The position numbers and the translations under genes were made by a program. This document shows positions 47,012 through 60,530 of a stretch of DNA of 64,000 bases, one piece after another (the first letter of the stretch is position 1; every line of letters begins with the position of its first letter). Source of the DNA: Lunularia cruciata (taxonomy: Eukaryota; Streptophyta; Marchantiopsida; Lunulariales; Lunulariaceae); assembly GCA_948567375.1 (NCBI GenBank), contig OX419756.1, positions 52,430,552 to 52,494,551 of the forward strand. The letters are read 5' to 3'. Below the pieces are notes generated by a model that was not told the origin of the DNA, made no database searches, and saw only the letters and a program-made list of their open reading frames with translations.

Positions 47012-48907
47012 GATTGCTGACCTCTGTGATGAAACTCTTCCGCAGTGGAGAAGCCTTTCTCCACGTCTAAAACTAAATCGTGTCTTCTAAGTTCCAGCGG
47101 GAGATCCTGCTCTTTATCTCAATCACGACATCCACATAACTTTTCCAGACCACTAAATCCTCAGTTGTTAAACTGTTCAAGAGTGTGTTCATTCTAGAGC
47201 TGCGCAGACGAACAGAAACAAAACAAGTTTCAATCTACATAGACCAGAGGTTGGAACTCTCAGAGAATCTGTAAGAGAACCTACTACACTAGACGTTGGG
47301 ATGCACAGCTCCACAAGCAAGAATATCTGACCCAATACCTCCCTAGCTCCTTCGACAGAGACATACCCCGAGGGAACTAAACCAACCGGAACTAGCGGAA
47401 CTTGAACTGAACCGATTCATAACACATTAACGTTTTGGGGGTGGGGTCCCTCACCTCGATATGCAACATCTCTGTTCTCTCGATCTTCGGCCTTTGTTTC
47501 ATCTTCTCTGCCTTCACACAGACAACCACTGACAGTCATTGTCATGACTGTGACTAAGACGGCACTGTGACTTCAACGCACGCTACTGATATCCGCGACA
47601 GGATCTGTCCACATCACCCTCTCTCGGTCGGTATGCTCAGAAAACAGACTGAACTCTATGATGGATTAATAATTTCTTATTTGCAGGATCGGTAATCATA
47701 TCATTTACTAATGTTATTTATATAGTTTCAATTGTGAAACCTACAAAAATTTAGATTTATTTAGTTATTTATTTCAGATCAATGTTGATTTGGAAATTAA
47801 CATCTTGACTTCACTTATTCCTCTTTTCTATCAAGTGTCTATAGATTAATGCATACGTAAATATGCAATACGTTAGAGTAAATATTCTCTTAGTCAGTAA
47901 GAATCTTATTTACCATATGCATAAGCTATGTATTTGATCATATGGTGTGAAGATAAAAAAATAAAATCTAAAAATATATTTAAAAATTAATATCATTTAA
48001 AAAACTTATAATATACAGTATCAAAAAATTTATTACTGTGAATATATGTTAACTATAATGGTAGTTGAAACTTGTTATAAAAGCTAACAAAAAACTCACA
48101 CTTTTGTTTCAAAAATTATTAATTTTACCTAGATTATAGTAGTTTATAACTAATTGAAAAATAAAAAATTATCTTTCTCTTATTCTATTCTTTTATTTTC
48201 AAAATAAGATTATGATTCATTTTAAGATCCAATCTACACTAGAGATGTTTGCATTTTCTTCATTTAATATCCAAAATAATAGCATTATGTCTACATACAA
48301 ATATAAAGTTTATTGACACTTTAGCTTGATTTCTTTACAAGATGCACTTATATTTTAGCTATAGATCATGAAAGTGGACACAACTATTGCTTTTCTCCAT
48401 ACCAAAGCAAAGCACGACGAGCCAAAGGTTTTGTTAAAATATCATAGATTCCACCAAAAATACAAAATAGAACCTAACCATACATGTCCACTAATAATAT
48501 TTTCTAAATTATCTACACTAACAATCCAACCTTCTCCACCAAAAGGTGATTTAAGTATATAACCAAATATAACACTTGGATTATGAGTCAACACAAGATG
48601 TAATTTTTCTTACATGTCAACCACCTACTTGGTGCGCATGTATCATATATATATATATATATATCATACCCCAAAATACAGAGCTTTAAAACTAAAAGAA
48701 AAGCACCAGCACCTAATAAAAATTAAATGAAAACCTAAAATAGTTTTCATTTTATCTTTTTTTCCAAACATAACCAAAAATAGAAAAGATTCTTCTAATA
48801 TTTTGGTCCAATAAGTGCATGATAAATACCACCAATTGACTAATGAACATCTTAAAAACATATAATTAAATTGTCTCTAAGCTTCTACACATATCTACTA
48901 CATTGGC
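47012..48907. other. upstream of the STIG1-like gene, then AT-rich sequence
   Basis: No TATA box in a convincing position was found upstream of 47011. From 47640 the sequence is strongly AT-rich, with an (AT)n run at 48645-48663. No gene. Confidence 0.4.
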
Positions 48908-49470
48908 AATCAAGATTATGTCTTTCACTCTTTGGTAGACAAAAGATACAATATGGCCTATAGATTTGATTAGGCTGTCTTTTGAGCTTCACCTTGTTTT
49001 TTTTTGGAAGTAAAAATATCAAAGTATAGAGCTTTGTTCTTTTAGGTATCTCTTCTCACCTCTAGCTTCCAAAATAGTGTATCACATCTACAACTAGCAT
49101 GTGTATTCTTGGAGTCCCAATAGAATTTGAGTATTTTGTTATACTTTTTAGACATTAAATACACATATACTTCATGTGAATGACCATGCAAGGTTGTGTC
49201 TTTCTCTCTTTGGTAAATGGTAGGTACAATATTGCTATAGATTTGATTAGGCAGACCTTTGAGCGTCATCTTGTTGGATTGAGAGTCAATCTATCAAAGT
49301 ATAGAGCTTTATTCTTTTAAGTATCTCTTCTCATCTCCAACTTGCAACAATGTGTGCGATATCTACAAATAGACTATGTATTCTTGAGGTCCCAGTAGAA
49401 TTTGAGTATTTTACCATACTTTTTGGACAATACACACATATGCTTCTTATGAATGACCTCTCTCTACTGA
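48908..49470 (-). pseudogene. copia-type gag remnant, tandemly duplicated
   Basis: Two copies lie 277 bp apart (e.g. tagatttgattaggc at 48961 and 49238). Minus-strand reading of the right copy gives LKGLPNQIYSNIVPTIYQRE, like the UBN2/copia gag LxxLP...I motif. It is followed by a region resembling a damaged zinc knuckle (NTHASCRCDTLFWKLE). No other copia domains were found nearby. Confidence 0.5.
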
Positions 49471-50848
49471 GAGGTCATCAAGTGACATTTGGTATACTCT
49501 CCTCTAGTATTACTAGTATTACTTGCTAACCAACTTACCTACTTTTCATAGTTTCTCTTCTTTAATCTTTCTATCCTATTTGAGAGCTTTTGATAGGAGG
49601 ATCATGGGAATCTTTAGTGATATCATAGACTAGGGACTCTGAGTTTGTAATAGGGGATTCTGACATATAGACAAACATCTCTACCAATGTTATACGGAGG
49701 GTAGATCTTCTATCTATGGAGAAGATGGCATGATAGAGTTTTTGAATAGTTGAACTTTCTTAGTACCTTTGTGTTTTTCTCTCATTTCAAGGTTGTTTAT
49801 ATGTTAGTTTTGGGAGAAGAGAGAGAGAGAGATTCAAGGTAGAGAAAAGGATTTTTGGTCTCTCCAAGTGCTATTGCATTAGATGAGAGATAGCTGACCC
49901 CACATACAAAAGATGCCCTTCCATCCTCTACCTCCTTACATTCTATTTAGATCAAAGATTTGCAATCTTCCTTTATGGATTTACAATTTTAGCGGATGTT
50001 ATATTCTCTCTTAATTGACTCATATACTTCTTATGCTATTTGTACACGTTTTTTCTCTTGCTCTAGCAAGGGTGCAGTCTCTTGGATCATAGTTTGATTA
50101 TGCACAAGTGCACTCAGACTTGCACCAATTACTTTCTCTATAGCAATGAGGTTCTTCTGGTTTGGTCCACCCATCTTCATCTTTATGACTCATTTATAAG
50201 GGTGGGTTTTATAGTAGATGGAACAAGGATCCATATTACTTTTGGAGGATAGAGAATAGAGAATTTTTTCCATGATGCAAAGATATTGTCTTTACTATGG
50301 TACGTGAAAGTAAATACCTCACTTGGAAAAAGTGTTGGGGTGCTTTATAAACAACACGAGTTAGAACAAACTTGTATTTGGTCTGAAATGATCAAGTGAC
50401 AGTGGCGGATCTTGTGGTTACGGATCCTACACATGATATAATTTTTGGAGGGAGTGATTACCCATCCCCTTGGATAGGCGGCGTGCAGAGCAATAATGGC
50501 TAAGATCTCCAAGTATAATGGTATGTAACAAATTCAACTCCTTATTCCTGTAGCCTTGGAATTATATGGAGCCACAGATACATAATTTGATGCATTTGTC
50601 AAAGAGTGCTTGAGAGCCTATTATATAGTAGGTGTTAAAGAGTACCACTTTCACTTTACTACTTCATAACCTACTTTAGACAACATATGTTCATTACTCT
50701 ACAAAGAACACTAGCTAGTGCAATCCATAGGACAACAAGCACATTAGATGATGATTCTTTAGATACTCCAATAATATATAGACCATACAATTTGCATAAC
50801 TCAGATATCTTAAATGATGTAAGACAGATTTCTTTTACACAAACTATT
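49471..50848. other. intergenic, possibly retroelement-derived
   Basis: Minus-strand fragments near 50040-50190 may be the gag N-terminus of the same copia remnant. Otherwise no feature. Confidence 0.35.
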
Positions 50849-50949
50849 GGGGCTTAGCACCATTGAGGGTTTTCCAATCTATTACCTCGTGTTTTATCCT
50901 AATACGGCTTGTTGAGGGTCTCCTCTCGCTTGTTATCCTACGTGATCGC
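50849..50949 (-). repeat. dispersed ~90-bp repeat, copy 3 (inverted)
   Basis: The reverse complement reads gatcacgtaggataac ... caagccgtattagg ... ggtgctaagccccaatagt, matching copies 1, 2 and 4. Confidence 0.75.
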
Positions 50950-53043
50950 TCTTCTCTTCGCTTATAACAAACATACATTCTCTTAAAGTTGCGAAGTACT
51001 AATGCTCACTTTTTGCACTAATCAAGAGTCAGACGGTAGATCTTCTTCTCTGTCTGCCACATTGGGAACTCCTGTATCTTACTCAGACTGTACGCGTGCA
51101 ATGTTAGCGAGAGCCCTCTCTAACGTGCCCAGTGCAACATTGGAGCCTGTGAGATTCCCTGCGACTACAGATCTATAGATCTGCATAGTACACAAAAATT
51201 GACGAGCTCCTTGAGCCTCCCCGTCTTTTGGTAGATGCTGATGATGGGCAATCAGTATGGTGGACAGACTAGAACTTTTGTTCCGTCTTTCCAGAGGTGC
51301 AACATTTGGGAGGATCCGATGAGTCTTTGCACCTCGGAACAGCTCTCAATGACGACCAGTTAGGCTGGACTGACATACGTTCTGTGTGAAGGATGTGGAA
51401 GTGCCTACGGCTAACCTACTCACAGGCTTAGGACAAAACATTCCTGCGATTGTTCAGTAGAAAACTCTACGAAGGAACATCCAACTGTTGTGGTACAGAA
51501 CCTTCGGGTGAAAATGCTCAATAGTTGGCACCCGACTTCGGAACGGTGGCCTTCGAGATTTGGTTTCATGGCTCTCCACCAGAAGTGGAAACCCAACACT
51601 ACTCCTATGACTCTTGCTAGACACCATGAGTACATCCATGTGGATAAATAGCTATGTGTTCGGGTACATAATGATGAATCAAACGACGCTTTGAGTGTGC
51701 AACAAATCGTTTCTTGAGTCCTACGTTGTGGGTGCAGTTGATGAGTGTGAAACAAGTCGTTTCTCGCGTCCTATATTGTGGGTGTAATTGCACCGGACAC
51801 TGTATGATTGACCATTCTTTCCGTGAGTAAACCAGCACTACTAGTAATTTTACGGAATTAGCCATAAAACCCCATTGATTTCAATCCCATTTAGAGCACA
51901 ATATTAGAGTGTTTCGTCCACCTAGATTGAAACCATAACTTCGAAGGAGCGCCACTTCCAGATCGATTACCGTCCCTAACATCGACTAAGACTCAAATCT
52001 CAATCCTAGAGCAGCTACCAATATGTTACTCCCCAACGGTAAATCACAACAATCGACAACATGAACACAAAGAGGATGGGCCTATTATCACATGTATCCA
52101 CCGAACCCTGGTCTGGAAAAGTTCAGAATGAAAATGTAATCTTACGAGTCAAAAGTTCGGACTGACTAAAAGATGGACTGCACCTTTTGCAGCCCGTCCT
52201 TTAGCACCTAACTATTGATCATTTTCCCACTTCAGCAACAAACTCTACCATGCAAATAGAGTAATTTTGAGTCTTACAGACGACTCATCAGATCCAAACC
52301 TCCAGATCATTGAGTACTTCGAGTAATATTCCATACAGCTGAGGAATCCTGTTCCTGTACAAAACCCATATCGTACTCCATGCATGTAGGCGTCTGTAGC
52401 CGCCCTAAGGACATTTGGACAATGGTAACTTTGGTGTACGGCGTTATGGTAGTAAATTATTGCATCCACTTAAACCTCGCGCCAAGGAAAAGCTTTACTC
52501 TGAAAATAAAGGTTTACTAGAAAGGAAAATCTCTCCGATATTCCATGTTCAGGATAAGTACTGGAGTATTCGACTCAAATCAGGAGTACGAAAGATAACA
52601 GATAAACTACTGCGATCATTAGGCTGAGTCCCATTCATCGTTGATGCTCATCTGAGCGATTCAAAGGACTTGACTGGGTCCATCCTCTTTGTTATTCCAA
52701 TCCCGGTCTTGTACTCAAGCAAACAGTTGCGGTTGATGTAAACGTTTATGTCTCTAAAAGGTTTAAAGATAATGATCAACAACAAAAGATGAAACACCAA
52801 AATTATAGAAACTCGTGGCCAAGAAAACAGATACACAGTTTCGGCATCAGATGCAAAAACTAAAGCAGAAAACTGTTGCTGCTCAATCTTCTACGAGTAC
52901 AAACTTAAAATCCAACTTAAAATCAAAACCTCTTAATTGGTAAGCCAGATGATGGAAAAACCCGGAGGAAACGAACCTGCTCTTATGCTGGGCAGGGCGT
53001 AAGAGGGTTCTTTGCCTGGAAGGAAATCTGGTTGTTTATGATA
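50950..53043. other. intergenic
   Basis: A ~53-bp tandem duplication lies at about 51691-51795 (gtgtgcaacaaatcgtttc / gtgtgaaacaagtcgtttc). No gene recognised. Confidence 0.45.
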
Positions 53044-53104
53044 AAATGCTGGAGGTATTTCTCACTAAACTTTACTGGTTTAGGGAGAAATACCTCCATC
53101 ATTA
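53044..53104. other. near-perfect short hairpin
   Basis: The left arm ggaggtatttctcactaaac pairs with the right arm gtttagggagaaatacctcc across a 7-nt loop (tttactg). There is one A-G mismatch in the 20-bp core, and pairing continues imperfectly outward. It lies about 500 bp downstream of the IMP3 stop. It could be a small foldback element or a hairpin RNA. The loop is shorter than in most plant miRNA precursors. Confidence 0.8.
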
Positions 53105-53625
53105 GTATCGAAAACTACACTGAAGCAAGCAGAATGATTGGACAAAAGCAGCCACTAATGGCCTATTTCTTGAACACTTATTTCTTCCTGGAACCCAAAA
53201 TTGTACACCTGATGCTCTCCAAACATATCCTCGAGTTTCATACCCAGAACGTTCTCGAGCACCAATCCAATCTACTCTTCCACGTGTGAAAGTCCAAAGA
53301 ACAAAACCCTCTACGATTCACATGATTCACATATTTTACCAGGTATGAGGTCTTCTAAGACCTGCTATACTCAATTGCAGGTTTCTCCGAGTAAAAGAAC
53401 CTCAACTTCAAAACTGAAGGAACAAAAAGTGCGCTCGCTCTGAACTGACTGATCGCGTTCAAACCGGCACAGAGGAATGTACATATTGTTTTGGATGCAC
53501 CGTCGTAATGCCGTTCTGCGTTATCGTAAACGATGAGGCAAACATAAGGTGATGTGCGAAGGTCTGTTCACCTTGTAGACATAATATGTTTTCTTCTGCA
53601 CGATGGTACATGGAACGTGTACAAT

Positions 53626-55000
53626 CTAGTTGAGAAGATCGTAGTCATCCAATTGGTCGTTGTACTGTGCGACCTTTCTCTTGATCTTTGAAGTATCTAC
53701 CCAGGTTACGAAGTCTTCCATGTTCCTCGTCACTAGGAAAGCTGGGTCTGTTATCGTATCTGGCCCGACGCGAATGTCTGTTTAGAACATAGTTAGGGTA
53801 GGCAATGTACACCAGTGCTGAAACAATTCTTTTGGCACTTCATAAAGAGCAAGAAAGACCAGCTAAGGTAAAGAAGAGAAAACAATCCACACACTATTCT
53901 TAAGAGGATACGTCCTTGCTCTATGAAAGTTGAAGCCTCTTTCAAATTCTCAGCAAAGTTTAGCCTCATCATTACAACTGCTAGCCTCCTCCTGCAGGAC
54001 GAAGCAACATAGTTCACGTCTCCACCAATTAGGATGTTATGACTTACTCCTCTTCCATAGGACCACTCCAAAACTCTCACTAACGTCAAAGTCACAAGGT
54101 CTCTTCACGCATCTTCGCTGCAATTTCCGTAACGTAGCGATGAAATCTTAGTCTGAGCTCCAGAAACAACACCAAAGCCCAAAAAGAAACCTGAAGGTAC
54201 TAGCCTCGATGTAACATACCGGCAGAATGAAGAAACGGACAATTTGTCGCATAACGAAAGTCCCTTCTTAGTGGGTATAACACCCATATTGTACCTGCAA
54301 TATGTTCACATCAGAACATCCGAAGTGAAAGTGGCAAACTAACAGACACACTTCTGTAATATTTCGACGAAAGAAGCATGATTTAACGAGGGGAAGAGCA
54401 TCCCAGACATAGCAGGCACTTACAATCTGTCCAAGAGTTGTTCTGTCATTTCTATGCGGAAAGGATCCTTCGCATCCAATTTCTTGATTATATTCGTGAG
54501 CTTTGTGACCATGCCACACATTTTGTTATACCTGCATAATTGTTTCAGACGAAAAGTCAACGCTGAGCTTTCTACAAGCATGAGGGTAAACTTTAGAGTA
54601 AAATAACAAGTAAATCAGTGACCGCGTCAGTAAGAAATTCGACATCCAAATTTCCTCTACAGCTGCGATCTCGCTTAAAAGTTCATGAATGCTCCCTGAC
54701 AGATTTAGGACAACAGCGACATCGTACAGCTCCGGTTCCATTAACAAATGCTAAAAGCAAATGACCACTCCCTGCGGGCCTTTCAACAACAACGATATCG
54801 CACAAACAATACACATAAAAAGAATTAGCGAGAATTCAACGACAGCAATACATAGAGAAAACCTACTTGTGATAGTCTTCTCGACCTGTTATGTTGTATC
54901 GGCGCATGACTTTCACCTCCCGCAATCCTTGGTCTTTTTTCCATTCCAGAAAGTTGACCTTTTTGAGCAACTTGTGCTCATGAAACTTGAGCTGCCTCAT
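53626..55000 (-). CDS. IMP3: U3 snoRNP protein IMP3 (S4-domain ribosome biogenesis factor)
   Basis: Five exons on the minus strand: 54867-55000, 54424-54531, 54220-54294, 53912-53991 and 53626-53777. All introns are GT-AG, phases join, and the product is 182 aa (yeast and human proteins are ~183). Start MRQLKFHE, then [53 protein letters not shown], then the S4 RNA-binding core FCRRRLAVV...[15 protein letters not shown], and the tail [21 protein letters not shown]3 helps U3 snoRNA pair with pre-rRNA in the nucleolus, for early 18S rRNA processing. All key blocks are intact. No single ORF covers more than one exon, so it is easily missed. Confidence 0.96.
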
Positions 55001-55740
55001 CTCGACGTATCCTCACTCCAACCCTTGCACCGTGAGCCCCGTAAGGCCTGTGACGCTTTGAAGGTAACCGTTCGTTCAAAGCAGAAACCCCTATCTTCAA
55101 CGCGAAACCCCCAACACAGAGTAAATTCTCCTCCGTCAGTTGAGAAACCCTTCAAATCCTGATCAAAACTTCAAGCAAGCACTAACCCTAAAGTCAAAAG
55201 AAAATTCCAGGAACAAGATCAATCGCTGAGAACAAGTAAAGTGACATGCACGGGTGCCGAAGGAAGGCCAATAAAAACATGAAATTCTCACGCTCAGCTT
55301 ATTAATAGATAGAAACGAAAACGTTCTATCTAATTGACGTCAACTCACGGAAACGAATTTGTGGAGACATCGTTACCTTGGTTCGTTAATCGACACTTTG
55401 CTCTGTCTTCGTCGGAATCGAACGAAATTGCACTTCAAAACAGACGCAGTTCGAACCCAAACCCAAACCCAAACCCAAAGTTTTCACAGGAGATTTCCGC
55501 GGACCAGACAATGCCGACGCTCGCAGTAAACTGCAGTGTGGCAGTAACTGGTTTTCGGCTGGTGCAACGACTGGGTTCGACTTAACGGTGGAATACGAAC
55601 TGTGTTAAACAATACTGTAATTCCCTCACCTTACCAAGTTAATAACTTAGGACGACAGCGTTTCAACTGCAGTAGTGCCCGTAAACTTTACATCGTACTG
55701 CTCCGCTTGTCTTGATCAAGTTACAGTATAGAGAAAACGC
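55001..55740. other. IMP3 promoter region
   Basis: A short cccaaa repeat (about 55456-55479) lies ~460 bp upstream of the start. No TATA box was placed. No other gene. Confidence 0.4.
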
Positions 55741-55825
55741 GACCGCGTAGAAAACACGAAGGATGAGAAGTCCCCACCAATCCGTACAAGGGTGAACAAA
55801 AGAAGTAAAATGGGGCTAAACTCCA
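55741..55825 (+). repeat. dispersed ~90-bp repeat, copy 4
   Basis: gaccgcgtagaaaacacgaagg ... aatccgtacaagg ... aaaatggggctaaactccaatagt. Same word order as the other three copies. Confidence 0.8.
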
Positions 55826-58800
55826 ATAGTATCGATATAGAGGTGAGTGACAATATAGTTGAGTTCCACAATACCGTGCAAAAAGCGATATTGTACTCTA
55901 CTGACGTGAAATTAGCTTGTGGTGAAGTGTATTTATTTTCTCCTTTGGATGATATGTTTATAAACATCCGTATGTCAATAAATATATATTCATATGAATC
56001 AAATATCAAATGTGCAGGGAAGAATGGTAACTTAACAATACATTTAATAGTAATGCATAGAAGATCATCCAATAACTAATCAATTGATCACCTTTACCTT
56101 AACTTTGATAGTTAGAATTAGAATCATTAAGGAACGGTATAGTTCTGTGAACAAGGAGTTGTAAGATAGATGGCGTCGTAGAACAAGTCAAGAGCTTCCA
56201 TGGGAAGTTTAAATCATTTATCTATCTCGACATGGCTTACATGAAAAGAAGATAACAGGGAAAGTTTTAACTTCTCATGAATTGTATCATATTTTTATGT
56301 GTTGATAGAGAGATCATTTTGAATGTAATCTGTAAAACATATTTTTGGAATAATAACTTCCTTCAAATATCCAAATTTTCCAATAATAAATCATCCTTAA
56401 TAATTTATTAAATTATAAATTTCTGAATCTAAATATAGAATCTAAAACTCATTTACCACTTCAAAATCTAATTGTTTCTCCAACAGAATGCCACAGTTAA
56501 CAACAACTTCGGCTAAAACAGAAATTGGGTAAAACATGTAACTTCTTGAACAAAATCAACTTTGAATAAACTGAACATTTCAATTTATACTTTTATTACA
56601 CAAATAGGAATATCTTATGAAATAATGTTGGATTTATAAATTAATTATAAAATGTTTTGAATAAAAAAATGTGGCTTTCCTAGCAATACTGGACCCATGA
56701 GAGTATATACCGTCAGATTACAACTAGGGAATATGGACTGTTGTATGTGCAAAGGTATCGTTGTCAGATCTAAATTCCTTTCAAAATAATAGATACTACT
56801 AACTTGGAATCTTCTATAATCACGATCAGATTAATTTAAAGTAAATGAAAAATTAAATATTAATTTATGGGGGGCATATCGAATATGATTTCTAGACAAT
56901 TAAAGAGCTGCAATCTTTAAAATCCACCAAGTAAGTTATACTCTATAACATAAGACATAATTTATGTGTTAATATGTACTGTTTCTTTTTTAATGATTAC
57001 ATAATCTAAATTAGTGACTAGAAAGACTTTCCAAGTGATGATTCACCGCTAGATTTCTTTTTCTCCTGAAGAGGAACTCTAATTAGATAATCCGTCATAT
57101 TATCCTTTGGAGAGAGTAGTGAAGGTTATGCGTGTACTTAATAGTGGCATATGTACATGGAAGCCTACTCAGTGAAGAGCTTATTTGCTCCCATCGCCAT
57201 CCCCTCTATTTCCAGCAAGTAACTTCAATACACTGCAGTAACACCAGTTACTAACTACTCAATGATGATTCTTGAGCTCATCCACCGTGCGCACAATCTC
57301 CACCTTGATATTGTAGTCTCTAGATATCATGCTTCTCCAAATTTTTATATATGTAGAGAGAAATAAGAGGAGCTCAAACTTGAAACTTAAGAATTTATCA
57401 GTCAATCCTTGCGGACGGTGTAACTTTGACCAAACTTGAGTCCATTGATCATGGACAAAGTGTGGCTTTGACGTTGATTTTAAGATCTACATGTAGTCGC
57501 GTTGTATATGGACTTCACGTTCATATTTGTGGAATAGTAGACGTGTTACCGCATTTGTGCTTCAAGCTCACAGTCAGGTACGACCATCCTTATTACTATT
57601 TAGTATGGAACCATGACTAAAACTTGGCTATAAAAGAATTTTCTAATAAAGATGAAATAACCCTATAGGAAAAGTATATCATTGTAGTTACTCACAACGG
57701 CTTGCCAGGTTCACCAAAGCTCTGGGGTTTGTAGTTGGAACAAGGTCTTCTTATTTAGCTTTCTCGGGATTGCCCTAAAAAGAGTTCAGCTTAACATCTA
57801 GATGTTACAATTAACTTACATCCATTCAAGTCAAAGCAACTTCTTTGAGAGTCAGACTATATAGCCCATACAGCCATAGAGCTTATGAGTGAGTTCATCC
57901 AAAGGAACGTTAATATTAAATAATGAAATGGAAAAGTGATGACTCTATATACTTGCTTCATGAAAGAAAGACTCTCAGATCTGAGATTTAGAACGTTCTA
58001 ACAAAGAGACCCAATAGTGTGTTTGAGTTCTGGAAGATACGGACCGGAATGGTTATGGGACATGTGTTGTACATTTTCCAGCTGGACCCCATAACCAAAA
58101 AGACATGTAAAAATGAACGAGACGTAAGGTTTAGTAATGGGCTATCAAAGGCTATAATGAGCCATTTCATATTGGTACTTTCTGTTGAAAAATGGCTTAG
58201 AGAGGTTTTAAGCAAGAGTGCCAAGTAAAGTGTATTGATGAAAACTTGTCTAGGTATGCCATGTGTCACCAATGGAAATAGAGAAACACGTATCACATGT
58301 CATAGATGGGATTCAAACACTTGCAGGACATAATTAGAGTACAACAATTCAAGAGAATTAGGAGTGTACAATGATGAATTCAAAAAATTCCAGGAGGGAA
58401 TGCAATCAAAGGTCTTTAAATTCAATTCAGGAAGATCAAAGCTCTCCAAACTCAAATTTGATAGATTTTTGTGCGGGCGCCAAGGTGGAAGTGGGAGGTC
58501 ATACAGAGCATTGTCTTAAGAAAATTCTTTGGTGTTCATATTTTTATAGTACTTGCATGAAAACATTGATGTTGTGCAAACTTTAAGCATTCATCCTTGG
58601 AAATTTGATCTATTGGATTAGCAAATATGGAGTATGTTGATCATGTCAATATGAGTAAGCAACCACCTCACTCATCTATAGATTGTAGTTCTTCTGTTGG
58701 TCTCCACCATTCTAATCCCATCTCTGATCTTGATCTTTGATGTTGGTAGTTGCATTCCCCCACTCCCAATTTGTAGAACTTTTGAAAATGGTTTCTTGTG

Positions 58801-58929
58801 CATCATTGGAGTCATCTATAGCTCTTGCAAGAAAAGGAGCACCACTTGTCACTCTAGTGAGTAAAGCAAAGTGCCTCGCACTTGCTATTCCTAATTTGAG
58901 CAAGTGAAAAGAGGAAGGAGAGGATGAAA
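55826..58929. other. AT-rich intergenic region
   Basis: No gene recognised on either strand. Small ORFs (e.g. 57988-58296) match nothing I know. The left end of the transposon copy that follows cannot be seen. Confidence 0.4.
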
Positions 58930-59870
58930 GCTTCAAAATAGTATCTCATCCCTATAGCCAAATTTTGGATTGTTTGGAAGATCCCAAGTACCTTAAACAA
59001 ATCCATGGGAGCACTAGCAAGGAACCCATTCAAAAGAATACAACATTCAATTACATGGCAACTTTTTTGGTGAGATCTGGTAATGGATTTCCATTTTCCA
59101 TGATAGGATCAAAGTTGATGAAGAAATGGACCAGGTTTTTGAAGTCTTACAAAATTGCTTGTAATTAGAAGGATAAATCCACTAGCAAGGGACTCACTGA
59201 TAAGGAGATCAAATATTAATGGATGATTGAGAATAAATAAATATAATGTGTCCTTATCATTTGAAGATGGAAATTATGTTCAAGGATAGAGCTAATATAT
59301 CTCCTCTTGCCCTTGTAAATTTAGGGATGGGGAGTAAATTGAATCTCTTTGAATGAGTGTGCAAAGAGGATGAAATGCATAGAGTTTCACCAGCCAAGAA
59401 GTGTATGTTTAGAGAGGATACTCTTTTGTAGGGGATTTCATAGATTGATAGATTTCTCCATAGATTGATACTATTACCAACAAGCACTGAAGTACCCAAG
59501 AGGAGAGTACATTTGAGTTCTCGTAGTGCAAATATGAATATGCACCAAATGAGCCATTTAGAGCTTATGAAGAAGAGGATATCCCAATTACAGAATGGAA
59601 CACAAGAGCAAGAGCACCTCCGGAGATTGACAAAAGTCCAAAAGAGATTGATGACAATGAGGAGGAAAGAGGAGCAACCAAGGATATGATTGCATAAGCA
59701 TGAGCAAGAGAAGCAAGAGAGAAAGGTGAAAAGGATGGAGTAGATACCTTAAATAAATGCAAGAGAGAATCATACAAGAGGAAGAGGTCATAAAAAAGAA
59801 ATCCAAATAATTACTAACATTGAATGCTTTTGCCCAAGACATGGCCATCTATATAAAATTGAGGACTAAA
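58930..59870 (+). pseudogene. MYB/SANT-like ORF, copy 2
   Basis: SQILDCLEDPKYLKQIHGST and FNYMATFLV match QILDYLKDPKHFAQIHG and SFIATFLI of the copy at 18273. A later frame gives KKWTRFLKSYK, corresponding to LYKKWLMYMKQYK there. The C-terminal coiled coil is at 59540-59760 (LELMKKRISQLQ, KRLMTMRRKEE). Several frameshifts and stops. The H1-type left terminus is not found upstream, so this copy is truncated or diverged there. Confidence 0.55.
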
Positions 59871-60362
59871 TCTATGGAAGCAAGAGAGAAGTGATGGTTA
59901 GCTTAGATTGATGTTGTCAAAGCCACCAAATAGAAAAACTCAAGGTAGAGGTAGAGGTTGAGGCAAGATCAAAAGTTGAGAAATTTTAATTTGAAGGAGA
60001 GGATAAAAAAAACAAGGTATCAATACCAAATGATTATAGAATTAGCCAAAGCTAGTAAAATAGCCTTGAAAATCAAAGCCTTGTGAGTATACTTGCTTCT
60101 TCAGAAACAAAACAAAATGGATACAACTTGTTATGATATGGGGATAAATCACTCAAAATACCTCAAATACAAATCTGTCATGAATTCACTTTTGTAAACA
60201 TTACAAATAATGAAAGTTTGTAAATGATGCATTTCACTTCCACAACTTTTGGCTTGGAAATATAATGTTTGGAGCTAGATATTGAATTTTTGTTTGAATG
60301 GATTTGATGGATTTGATGGATTTGTTTGATCAAAGAGCCTTGGTTTTATTGAAAAATGATGG

Positions 60363-60530
60363 GTTTGCTTGCTTCTATTTTGGATTTGCTCATGTTTATC
60401 TAAAAGTAAGATTGTGTGGAGTTGCTAGTGGATGTGAAGTGGGTAGGTTTGCTCACTTCCATTTTGGATTTCCTCATGTTTATCTAAAAGTAAGATTATG
60501 TGGAGTCACTTGTAGGTTTGAAATAGTTTG
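60363..60530 (+). repeat. 84-bp tandem duplication
   Basis: Two units begin at gtttgct 60363 and 60447. They share attttggatttNctcatgtttatctaaaagtaag. An ORF (60298-60531) runs through and encodes the repeat FGFxHVYLKVRLCGV. No known family. Confidence 0.85.

Noticed and set aside
55456-55479. cccaaa repeats resembling telomeric or telobox sequence
   Set aside because: Unit is ccc-aaa, not the plant ccctaaa; only about four units.
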